NCBI RefSeq assembly: GCF_000208745.1
Contig: NC_030858.1
Span: 6,194,557 to 6,258,556 of the forward strand
DNA: 64,000 bases
Reading direction: 5' to 3'
From: Theobroma cacao
Lineage: Eukaryota > Streptophyta > Magnoliopsida > Malvales > Malvaceae
Part shown: positions 48,501 through 59,759 of the stretch, one piece after another
How positions within the stretch are numbered: the stretch's first letter is position 1
Layout: each line of letters opens with the position of its first letter
Position numbers and translations under genes: made by a program
The notes under the pieces: model-generated
What the model saw: only the letters and a program-made list of their open reading frames with translations
What the model was told of the DNA's origin: nothing
The model's database searches: none

Positions 48501-51500
48501 TGAACTGAGACATTATTTGCAGAATTCAGGCTCACTAAGTGGTAAGTGATAGACATTTTACATCTTTTAACTTTTTTTAATTTGAGTGTAATGCAGCTAA
48601 ATATTTAAGTTGTTTATTCAACTGCTGGGCAGGAAAATATTTCAAGCAGAGAGGCATGGTTCTCCCATTTCAACCACTTTCTATGTCTTTCAGCAATATA
48701 AATTACTTTGTTGATATCCCTGTGGTATGTGTATTGACCTATTCTACTATGCTATTTGTTTTATGGAAATACATTGATCAGTTGAAATTTTATCCGAGTA
48801 TCTTTTCAGGAATTGAAACAACAAGGTATAACAGAAGACAGATTGCAGTTGTTGGTCAATGTTACTGGAGCGTTTAGACCTGGTGTGCTTACAGCTTTGG
48901 TTGGTGTCAGCGGTGCTGGTAAAACTACACTCATGGATGTTTTAGCTGGTCGAAAAACTGGAGGGGTCATAGAAGGAAGCATACAGATATCTGGTTATCC
49001 CAAAAAGCAAGAAACTTTCGCTAGAATTTCAGGTTACTGTGAGCAGAGTGATATTCATTCTCCTTGTTTGACTGTTCTGGAATCACTTCTATTCTCTGCT
49101 TGGCTTCGGTTACCATCAGATGTTGACTTGGAGACACAAAGGGTAATAATAAAAGATCTTTCTTTATGCATTTTTGTTGTTGTACTTGACAGCATGGTGT
49201 ATCATTATCACTTCTTTATTGTTGGATTTTCAGGCATTTGTTGAGGAGGTGATGGAACTTGTGGAGCTCACTCCATTAAGTGGAGCATTGATTGGTCTAC
49301 CAGGAGTTGATGGCTTGTCCACTGAACAAAGAAAAAGGTTAACGATTGCTGTTGAACTAGTTGCCAACCCTTCTATAGTCTTCATGGATGAGCCTACATC
49401 AGGATTGGATGCTAGATCTGCTGCCATTGTAATGCGGACTGTGAGAAATATTGTGAATACTGGACGAACAATTGTGTGCACGATCCATCAGCCCAGTATT
49501 GATATTTTTGAATCCTTCGATGAGGTATTTTTCTCTTTAAAGTTTTGGTGGAGAGCTGATCTGTGTATATGCACACACAAATAGAAATGATCATGAATAG
49601 GCAAATATTATTCTGTGTCACATAGGGAAGCCTAGAGGCAAGTTATTGATTTACTTCTGCATTGTAAAACCATTGTGATCCCTACCTCATTGTGCTTCTG
49701 ATTTAATATATGATGCAGCTTTTATTTATGAAGCGTGGAGGAGAGCTCATATATGCTGGTCCACTCGGCCTCAAGTCTTCTGAACTCATAAAGTATTTTG
49801 AGGTTGATTCTCGCATGTTTATCTCCTTGAATATGTAATTTATATGGTTTAGTAAACTATGAACTTGGCCTCTGGCCCAGAAAAAAGAAAGGAAGTTGGC
49901 CTCATTCCTGCTTACTCTGTAATTTTGTTTTCTAGGCAGTTGAAGGAGTGCCTAAGATCAGACCTGGCTATAATCCTGCTGCTTGGATGCTTGAAGTTAC
50001 TTCTCCAGCTGAAGAAAATCGTTTGGGCGTGGACTTTGCGGAAATTTATCGAAGATCAAATCTATTTCAGTAGGAGCACTTTGGATTTTGAGCTGCTGCT
50101 TTTGCTTATACAATTAGTTTTCATTGGGTTCTAAAAATATTTTGAAAAACTTTTTATCTAATTTCATTGTCTCACTTTGTTTCAGGCACAACAGGGAGCT
50201 GGTTGAAAATCTAAGCAAGCCAAGTAGCAATTCGAAAGAATTGAACTTTCCATCCAAGTATTCGCAGTCATTTTTTGAACAGTTTTTAACATGTCTTTGG
50301 AAGCAAAATCTATCTTATTGGCGAAACCCCCAATACACAGCAGTTAAATTCTTCTACACTGTTGTCATTTCGTTGATGCTTGGAACAATATGCTGGAAAT
50401 TTGGTTCGGAAAGGTTTTCTACTTAGTTTCCTTTTAAATATTATTTAGAATTGATATGGCATGGTATGTTGAGTTGTTTTGTGCCTATCTTTCTTTATTT
50501 GTTTTTTTAATGCTTTTGTTTATATTTCTTACCTATGGATTATATGTTTTTCAGCCCACTTACAGACCTACTGCAGTCAGAAATTGTTTAACGCTCCATG
50601 TTGTATTAGAAGAATGATCATAGGAAGTAAAGTAGGAATATCAAATAGATCACTTTTTAACTGGTTCTGTGGCAATAAGTTTCTTGCAACTTCATGAACT
50701 TGTGTTGTATAAATCTCTTCCATCTTTATTTTAAGTGTATTTATCATCTGAGAATGCTATTTAGATGGCATCTGCATAGAAGCTTACTGATATGAAGCAT
50801 ATGACTTAGGTTCCACAGGGCTGTGAATAGAAATATATTACTGATAGCTTATGACTTATGCATAGAGTGATGCAAGTTGGAGCAAAAAGCAGTCTTCCTT
50901 CCAATCAGACAAACAAATCATTATAATTTTATTTAATGCCTTTCTCTTCTTCATTCTCTTTGGTGCCGTTGATGTCATCTTCCATTTTGGTTTTTGCACT
51001 TCTCTATTGATAGAGTCTATATAATTTCAATTTGTTTCGCATACAGGGAGAGCCAGCAAGATTTGTTCAATGCCATGGGCTCCATGTATGCTGCAGTCCT
51101 CTTCATTGGTATTACAAATGGAACTGCTGTTCAACCTGTTGTTTCTATTGAGAGATTTGTTTCATATAGAGAAAGAGCCGCAGGAATGTATTCAGGCCTG
51201 GCCTTTGCATTTGCTCAGGTCTACCTTTATTTCCAGCATTACACGAGTAGAAACTGTGTGCCCTTTTAATTTTCCAGAAGATAGCTGATTCACTCTGTTT
51301 TCTTTGCAGGTTGCCATTGAGTTCCCTTATGTATTTGCACAATCAGTAATTTACTGTTCAATTTTCTACTCTCTGGCCTCATTTGAGTGGACTGCTTTGA
51401 AATTTATTTGGTACATATTCTTTATGTATTTTACTTTGCTCTATTTCACCTTTTATGGAATGATGACGACTGCTGTCACACCAAATCACAATGTGGCTGC

Positions 51501-52291
51501 TATCATCGCTGCACCGTTTTATATGCTTTGGAACCTTTTCAGCGGCTTCATGATTCCCCACAAGGTAATGAAACAGCTGTTTTCTTTACTCTTCATCTTT
51601 GCCTAATCTGCTAAGCATCCGCTATTCATGAACACTCATGTGGAATTTGTGAGAGATATTGTCTAATAACGACCTATGCAGCATTAGCTGTCTGATAAAA
51701 GGTTTCCATAAAATTTTAATGCTCAAACTAGGTTGATTGGAGAGTCGTTAATTATCCGTTGGGTGTTTTTTTGGTCAAGTTTCACTCTACTGAACTTCTT
51801 TTCATTCCTTTTCTTTGCTGTTCTTCGACATACTAGCAGATTTTTAAGCTTCTTCCAAACATGTCCCATTGTTGTTTTTCAGCATATTCATCTAGTTCGT
51901 ATGCACAGAAACAATCCATGCCACTTGGAAAACCTTTCATCTAAGATAGTAAATTAATTAATCTGCTTCATCTCTTTTCACGTTTCATTTGTAATAACTC
52001 GGTTGTCCAATTTTCCAGAGAATCCCTATTTGGTGGAGATGGTATTACTGGGCAAATCCCATAGCCTGGAGTTTGTATGGCCTCTTAATTTCACAGTACG
52101 CTGATGATAATAGGATGGTTAAACTATCGGATGGAGTTCACTCGATGGCTACACGACAAATACTCCAGGAAGTATTCGGGTACAGGCATGATTTCCTGGG
52201 CATAGCTGCTATTATGGTGACCTTTTTTGTTATATTTTTCGCTTTGATTTTCGCTTTTGCGATAAAAGCCTTCAACTTCCAGAGGAGATGA
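42537..52291 (+). CDS. ABCG32: Full-size ABCG (PDR) transporter, ABCG32/PEC1 type
   Basis: Exports cuticle (cutin) precursors across the plasma membrane of epidermal cells in Arabidopsis. Twenty-four exons keep frame: 42537-42811, 43308-43428, 43541-43629, 43714-43798, 44307-44466, 44541-44617, 44719-44772, 45796-45886, 45973-46274, 46348-46629, 46819-47135, 47218-47378, 47460-47563, 48143-48302, 48419-48541, 48633-48724, 48810-49142, 49234-49524, 49719-49802, 49936-50069, 50186-50413, 51047-51218, 51310-51564, 52019-52291. The product is 1420 residues, the length I recall for Arabidopsis ABCG32. Order is NBD1-TMD1-NBD2-TMD2: Walker [10 protein letters not shown] (168-176), ISGGQKKR (307-314), [12 protein letters not shown]; then GVSGAGKTT (863-871), [20 protein letters not shown]. 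It starts [12 protein letters not shown] and ends [12 protein letters not shown], as ABCG32 does. It appears intact. Confidence 0.97.
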
Positions 52292-53189
52292 CAAGGTTGA
52301 TCTGTATACCAATAAACCCCGTCTGAACTATGCAGAAAGCAGTTGTCTTGTGCATTCCCAATTATGTCAGTTTTCTCATAAACATATAGAAGCAGATAAA
52401 TCTGTATAGGAACATTATATAATATACATATATATATATATATATGATGGATAGTGAAATTTTTTATTTTTGTTCAAGTACAGAACAATAATAATAGCTA
52501 TATTTTTCAGCACCGTTATATTCATATATCGATACTTTACTTGATTATTTGTAAATTTTTGCATTTTAGCTTACTAGATTTCTTTTTCTTTTTTTTTTAA
52601 ATAAAATTTACTTTTTCTCTAGGTATTTTAAATCTATTATTCCATAAAGATTTAATAATTTCATACTTTTAATGTTATTATAAAAGTATATTGAGTGGCA
52701 GAAGCGAACGTACGCCAAGCTCCCATTTGCGTTTATACCTATATGTAGGTGCTGAGAAAAAAATTATAATTATGTTGATACATGTTATGTTATTTACATT
52801 AACTAGTATATGTTGTCACACGTATTGCACATAAATATTTATTTTTTATTTGAGTTTCAATAATAATTATATATAACTATAAATAGTTTTAAAACATAAA
52901 ATTTAAAATATAAATAATTGAAAATTTATAAATTATATAAGACTATTAGAGTAAAGAATGTTAGATTCTCAAATTTTGTGTGTAATTTTCCTTTCAATTG
53001 AGTAAATATTTAATTAATAGTTAACAAAAAAAAAATGTCATAGTAGAAGTAATTCAATTTTTTACAACTTTTTTACATCTGAAACAATTTTAGTTAAAAA
53101 TCATAATTTAGATATCTATTAATAATTTAGATGTCAATGTTCCAAATACTAATTCAAGTGAAGAATGAATTTTTGAGAATGTAAAAAAG
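52292..53189. other. ABCG32 3' region and AT-rich DNA
   Basis: 3' untranslated sequence with a TA run at about 52426-52446, then AT-rich intergenic DNA. No gene is seen. Confidence 0.5.
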
Positions 53190-54690
53190 ATTTTCATGGG
53201 GGTTGAGGAGGGAAAAAAGAAAATTCATTATGGACGGTGGGATCAAATGTGCAACTACAAAGCGTATGAAGGAATTAGTATGATAGACTTGGAGGTGAAA
53301 TATTGTGCCCTTCTCAACAAGTGGTTATGGAGGTACGGGAGAGAGAAAGATAGTTTATGGAGAGAGATGCCAGTTGAAAAAACTAGAAGTGACCTTTCGA
53401 AACTCTTTCCAAACACGAGTGTTAATAGGAGAATGTCAACTTTGTGAAAAAAATTGTTAATCCCCTTCCCCCTACTAACAAGTATTTTTTTTGCAGGTTT
53501 AGTCTAACTTCAGTTTCATTATAGCAATGCTAAGAATTTGCGGTTTTGGCTGGATGAATGGATAGAAGGAGTCACCCTTGCTCGTACTTTCCCTAGGATG
53601 TTTGCTTTAGCTATGAATAAGAATGGCAAGATTGTTAAATTTGGGAGCTAGATGGAAGGGAGATATTGGGTGTGGAAAGTGGAGACTAGAAGACAATTGC
53701 TTGATTGGGAGGTTGAACATGGAAGCATCTTCAAGTTACGCTCTAGGAATAGCAGCTAAGCAGGGGTTTCAGAGATGAGATTATTTGGAAAAGGAAGCTT
53801 AGTGGAAACTATGCGTCAAATTCTTTCTATAAGTATGCTCTATCCTTTTTTGACAACGCTAATGGGATTTGGAAACTTGTGTGGGCAAAACTAGCTCTAT
53901 TGAGAGTGGAGGTATTTGTTTGATAAATGTTTTTGGGTAAAATAGGGGTGAAAGAAGAGTTAGTTAAAAGAGAGGTTCAACTGAATAGTTCATTGTTATG
54001 TGTTTTGTGCAATTTGGGTCAAGAAACTTGTAATCACTTTTTTGTTGAATGTATGGACATTTGGAAAATATGGTCAGGTTGGTGTAAGAGTTGGGGTGTT
54101 ACTTGGACCTTTTTAGAAACTGTTAAGAGTTGTTTTTAAAGCATAAAATGGGTACCAATTGGGGCTTTTGATAAAAGAATGTGAAAGATGACCTACTTTT
54201 CTATAGTGTGGTCTATTTAGAAATCTAGAAATGAATGCATCTTTAGTGGAAAAGAATGGGATGCTGGACAATGTTTGGAACTGGTTATGGTTAAGGTGGT
54301 GGCAGCTTGGGTCAATGCCAAATGGCCAAGGGATTATCTGTCAAAGTTAGATATTTACAAACAACTTCCGATCCAAAGTTTGCAAAGAAAATCAACGCAA
54401 GGGAAGAAAGGAATTAAGTGGGAGAAACTGAAGCTTGGCTAAATGAAATTCAATGTGGATGGAGCAGCGAGAAAAAGTCAAGAACCAGTAGGAATTGGGG
54501 GTATTTTCAGAGATTATAATGGTGAGGTGAAAGCTATATTCTTTAAGTCAATAAAAATGCCAAACTCTAAACTTACGAAGATCTTAGTTGTGAGGGAAGC
54601 GTTTTTGATCTTTTCTGCTTTTAGGTGGAAGAATGATAGTTCACTTTGCATGGAAAGCAACTCTAAGATTTGCACATTTGAGTAAAGAAA
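53190..54690 (+). pseudogene. Degenerate LINE (non-LTR retrotransposon) 3' half
   Basis: Pieces in several frames on the + strand follow LINE order. The end of reverse transcriptase: IHYGRWDQMCNYKAYEGISM, ALLNKWLWRYGREKDSLWRE (53220-53400). The connecting region with FWLDEWIEGVTLARTFPRMF (about 53540). A zinc-binding RVT domain: LCVLCNLGQETCNHFFVEC (about 54000-54055). RNase H: KFNVDGAARKSQEPVGIGGI with FRDYNGEVKA (54443-54640). Frameshifts and stops between pieces show it is dead. No 5' half or poly-A tail was identified. Confidence 0.85.
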
Positions 54691-55950
54691 ATTTTTTTCC
54701 CAAACATCTGGTACATTTGACCTTAAGATTGCAAAGAACAAACAGTGATATTGACATACAAAGGATACCTTTTCGATAAAAAACTTAGAGAATTTTTTTA
54801 ACTTTAAATCATCTCTGATTTCGTTACTTTAAATATCTTCACAAACTTCATGACATGTTCTCAAGTATCACTCATTTTGTCATTAATTATTTTGTATTAT
54901 ATTAAAGATTGTAGTATCTTAGTAAAAATAATTATAGTGATATGATCCCTATGAAATAATTGAGACAAAATAATTAACAATACTTTGTTAGAAAAACGAA
55001 TAGCAAATAAAGGGTAAAATACCGTCAGTCCTTTAGGGTTTTACTCTAATTCATTTCAAATCTATTAACATTCAAAATAGATATTCCACTTCAAAATAAT
55101 GTGTTTTGTAAGACACATAAATCTTGTCATTACTTCACTATTTGAATTTCCATTAACTTAATGACATGCTATGAATTTTATACTCATTTTATTTATCTGT
55201 CTTGAAAGGAGAAACAACAAAATTTGTTTTAGGAGATGTCCATCGAGAAAATATTGAATCTTTTCTTTTGATTTGAAAGAAGATAATTGAGTATTAGTTG
55301 TTTACCTAATAATACTTGTAAATGAATCATCGTTCCTTGCTCGTGGGGAGAGAAGTTCCTTGATTCTTGATCTAATTAAGATAATTAGTCAATCTAAGCT
55401 TGCAACTTTGCTGCATTTCAACAACGTTTTTACAGTAAGCGGACTTGAGAGGGGGATGGACGGACAGAAATCTGTTGTTTCTTTGCAACCAAAAATGCTG
55501 ACCTTTTAATCCTACTTCCAAACGTAAAAACATAAAAATCAGAAAGACAGAACAAGAAAAAGGAAAAACAGTCGAAACCAGCTGTTTTATTGCTGTGTTT
55601 ACATTTGTCTCCATTCCAAATAAATAAAAAGAATGAACAAATTTTTGAGAAATAGGGAGATAACAGGGGAAAGACAAACGAGGCGTTGCTCATTTTTAAG
55701 AAGCCCATTAATTACTTGAATAATCTCATTATGTAATTACCAAATGGGGAGTTCATAGAGGGCAGCCATTGTTTTTGGTGGCCCTGAAAAAGGAAATGAC
55801 AAAACAAATCCATAGCCAACATTTGCTCCCTACAGTTGTTGAGCTTGCACTGACAGAGCCAAATATCAACTTACCATACAGACAAAATTCAAGAAAGTCC
55901 AACAGTCAAACAAGACCCTTTCCCTGTCTCTGTCGTCTACCCCTGCTCAG
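54691..55950. other. Intergenic DNA upstream of GA3ox
   Basis: AT-rich sequence giving way to the GA3ox promoter. Overlapping minus-strand open frames at 55372-55708 have no recognisable motif. Confidence 0.45.
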
Positions 55951-55965
55951 TATATATATATATAT
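55951..55965 (+). promoter_or_regulatory. TA-rich putative TATA region of GA3ox
   Basis: A tatatatatatatat run about 75-85 bases upstream of the start codon at 56037, at a fitting distance for a short leader. Confidence 0.45.
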
Positions 55966-56036
55966 GTATGCTGTATGCATATGGCCACTAACATACAAAG
56001 CTCCTCACTGCACCAACAAAATTCTCCTGATTTGCA

Positions 56037-58849
56037 ATGAATCCGACCATGAACTCAATCTCATCAGAAACCTTCAAAACCACCCCTTCCCATCCCGAGC
56101 ATACCATTCCGTTAGACTTCACCAATGTCCCTAAACTGCCAGACTCCCATGCATGGACCTTGCCTCGCCAGCCGATTGACCCATTTACCCAGGAACCTTT
56201 GCCCATCATTGACCTTGCCAAACCGGATGTGTCCAAGCTCGTGAGGCATGCCTGTGAGGAGTGGGGAGCGTTTCAGATCACCAACCATGGCATTCCCATT
56301 TGTCTCCTTAATGAAATCGAGTACCAAACCCGGCGGCTGTTCTCGCTGCCCGCAGAAAGCAAGCTCCTCGCTGTCCGGTCACCGGAGGGTTTCACCGGGT
56401 ATGGACTGGCCCGCATATCCCCCTTCTTCTCCAAGCTGATGTGGTCCGAGGGTTTCTCCATTATAGGGTCCCCTGTGGAACATGCTAGCCAACTTTGGCC
56501 AGAAGATCATGCCAAATTCTGGTACGTGCATTTATAGCAAAAGTTATTGTCCATAATATTTTTAAGACAAGACTTAAATGAAAGTGATTGCTTTGTTAAA
56601 ATTTTTATTAAAATATCAAATCAAAATCAAGTCGATTTATTGTTACGATTCAAGTTTAATGAGTATATATGCGAATAACGCCTACAAACAAAAATGGCTT
56701 GTATTGAATTTCGTCAGTATCTAAGGAGACATGGAATTTTCGTGTAAACAACGTGGGGAGTTGTGAGTTGTGTGTAGCAGTATGATAAGCTAGGCAGATA
56801 ACTTATCGTATAGAGAGAGAGAAAGCACTGTGCATGCGACAATAACAACGTTCATGCATTACACATTCCTTTCACGTAGCCACTTGCTCGTGTATGTCAA
56901 AGCTCACCTAGGGATCCATTTTTCACTTCCGATTTGTTATACATACGAAAAGATCAATTAGTTAATTAGGATGCAGAGAGACTTAGATGAATCTCAAGCA
57001 TAAGGAAGAAATCAAGGATATAATAGCAGTCCAAACCAGCATAGATTCTATACATATATATCTCTTAATCTATTGCTGTATTCATGATTATATTTATATA
57101 TTTTCCATTTTTATCTTCATATACTAAATATATTGGTATATATATAAACACATATTTAGTATAATATCAAAATCATTGAGAAACCTCTAATATCATAACA
57201 AATTTTAAAAGATAAGTTATAAAATACTGATCTGTCTTAATTGATTTTTTTACATATTATATTTACCGTATATTTTATATATAAATATACAAAAATATAA
57301 ATAAAAAAAATATTATTACAATCGTATAATATAACGTTAAATTAAGAGATATAAAATCTGTGCTAGTTGACTTTGTCTTGGACTGATATGTTGAGGAAAT
57401 TACAACCCTAATTCTTTCTTATGCTTGCCATTCATCTAATCCTTCTACATTAAGGGAAACTACAACTCACTTATTTCAGGTAATTTAATCATGTGCATGC
57501 ATATACAGATATATATTGAGATATTACGTACTACAAATATATACAAGAGCAATGCTAATTAATTAATTTGTCCAATATTTATTGTCTCATATTATGTTTG
57601 AGTATAGACAATGACATATAATTTGTTCTGTGGCTATACCCCAACCATGTTGAACAGTAAATGTCGCCTACTTCAGTATTTCTCTTATTATATTCTTCCA
57701 CTTGCAAATGGTTGGCGAAGAATCCGAGTTCTGACACCATCTAATCCTTAGATTGTGTAAATCTTTGAAGGACCTGAACCTTCTCTGAATATGTCCTTCA
57801 TCATTAGCTCTCTGCTTCACTCTAAGCCGTCTTCTCTCTTAAGTTCTCTGCACACCCCGATACACAAAAGTTCAATCAACAATCATGGACCAAGAGAATT
57901 TCAGCACAATCAATCCAAAATAGTGGGACACTTAGACACCTGAACAGAATAATGCCAAGAGAATTGCCTGTAGAGTTTTGGATATGACTCGTGAAATAAT
58001 CCCTTGTCATCAAAATCAAAATTGCCTTGGGGACAATTTGACAAAACCAACAAGTTCTTTATTTTCTTTTTCATTTGTTCTGTACACTTTGTTTATAATG
58101 AATTACTTGTGAGAGTGTTTGTATGTCACTGGATGATTCTTGTTTTATTAGTTTGAACAATTTGTCTTTATTCTTTTCATTTCAATGTGTAAAACTCTTT
58201 TTTTTTTGTCTGTTTTCAGATAGATTATATATGGCATAATTTGTTCGTTATTCTTATTGCATGCAGCGAGGTAATGGAACAATTCCAGGAGGAGATGAAA
58301 GCATTAAGCGAGAAAATGGTGGCAATAATGCTTAGCTCATTAGGTTTGACCCATGAAGAAGATGTGAAATGGTTCGAGCCCATGAAGGAGGGGTGTGACC
58401 AATCCACATGCGTGCTTCAACTGAACTCGTATCCAGTGTGCCCAGACCCAGGCCGAGCCATGGGCTTAGCCCCTCATACAGACTCATCTGTGCTCACCTT
58501 GCTATACCAAGGCAATATTAGTGGCCTACAGGTCCAAAGAGATGATGCTGCAGGGTGGATGCCTGTGGAGCCAGTCGAGGGCGCCTTGGTGGTCAATGTT
58601 GGTGATTTGATGCACATTGTCTCCAATGGCAGGTTCAAGTCCGTGTTGCATCGTGCATTGGTGAACAACGAGCACCACCGCGTGTCGACGGCCTACTTCT
58701 ACGGGCCACCAAGGGATGCCAAGGTCTCACCGTTGAGGAAGTTGATTGACCGTGATCATCCCCCGCTGTACCGCCCGGTCACATGGAAGGATTATCTTGA
58801 GGCCAAGTCAAAACATTTTAGCAAGGCACTTGAGTCGATTCGCCTTTGA
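56037..58849 (+). CDS. GA3OX: Gibberellin 3-beta-dioxygenase (GA3ox)
   Basis: A 2-oxoglutarate/Fe(II) dioxygenase that 3-beta-hydroxylates GA9/GA20 to bioactive GA4/GA1. Two exons, 56037-56521 and 58267-58849, encode 355 residues. The N-terminal DIOX_N domain includes LPIIDLAKPDV and WGAFQITNHGI. GFSIIGSPVEHASQLWPEDH near the end of exon 1 is the GA3ox-type signature, not GA2ox or GA20ox. Exon 2 gives the iron ligands His232 and Asp234 (LAPHTDSS) and His290 (VLHRALV), plus the 2-oxoglutarate-binding Arg300-x-Ser302 (HRVSTAYF). It ends TWKDYLEAKSKHFSKALESI, as usual in GA3ox. The single intron position is the family's, but it is long (1745 bases) and holds a MITE-like element. Promoters of this family are usually under GA feedback; no specific site was identified here. 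Confidence 0.95.
57034..57367. mobile_element. Probable MITE in the GA3ox intron
   Basis: accagcatagattctata...atctcttaat at 57036-57069 is matched by its reverse complement at the other end, attaagagatataaaatctgtgctagt (57340-57366). The TIRs are about 28-34 bases, imperfect, with one gap. The interior is AT-rich and non-coding, and the total is about 330 bases. No clear target-site duplication was seen. Confidence 0.6.
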
Positions 58850-59759
58850 AATATTTACAGTTTAGCAGTAATCGTAAGACGGTCACAGGAAATAAATTGT
58901 CATCCTATAATATTTATGTGGTGAAATGTTTGATTGGATAAGGATGAATGGAACCGTTGGATTAAGGGTTGCTGATCAAGGTACATTAATTTGGTTCAAA
59001 TGATTTCTTTGGTTCGAGATCACCATTTCTCTCTTTCGATCCACAGAAAAGGAAATCTGAAAAATTGTTTGATTTCCTTTAGGGAACCAAACTTCTTAGG
59101 TATGACAAAGTGACAGAGACATGTTAAGGTGCTCGAAAATCATCTGATTAATTATAAATAAATAAACATTAAATTATTTCCATTCATGTCATTGTCTTGT
59201 GTGGATGGTAGGATAAAAATATTGAAAGAAAAGCATAAAATTACTCATTTGTTTAGATTGTACAAAAGCAGAAGCAACTAATAATATCACTGAAATGATT
59301 TAACAACTTTTGTCATATCTGATTTAGCCTATTTTGGTGGAGGATATATTATCACAAACAAAAGACTAAATAAAATCTGTTTTCACTCTTCCTTTCCAAG
59401 ATAGAACAACTTTTTTTAATTATTTATAAAGGCCAAACAATATCTCTTGATATAAAATCTTCTAACGTAGATCTGGATATAGAGTATAGAGAAAGGGCTT
59501 GCATTGAGGCTGCTGGTGCTGGATTCACTATGTTTGTTTTTGATTGACCCACAACGTTAGCCTTGACAAAAGACTTAACCAAGAGCGGGTTAGGAGGATG
59601 ATAACTTGGTGGACAAAATCTAAAACCCCTTTTCCTGCTTTAAAATATTCACATGAACCAGTACAAAAGAACTGTCAGAAAAACCTTGTCATAATGGATC
59701 TACATATAGTGAAAAACCTATACCGTTTGACAGTAAAGTCAACAAAACCAGAAAGTCGA
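58850..59759. other. Intergenic DNA between convergent GA3ox and LUH-like genes
   Basis: 3' flanks of two convergent genes. The open frame at 59544-59843 overlaps the antisense of the last LUH exon and is a shadow. Nothing else is recognised. Confidence 0.55.
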
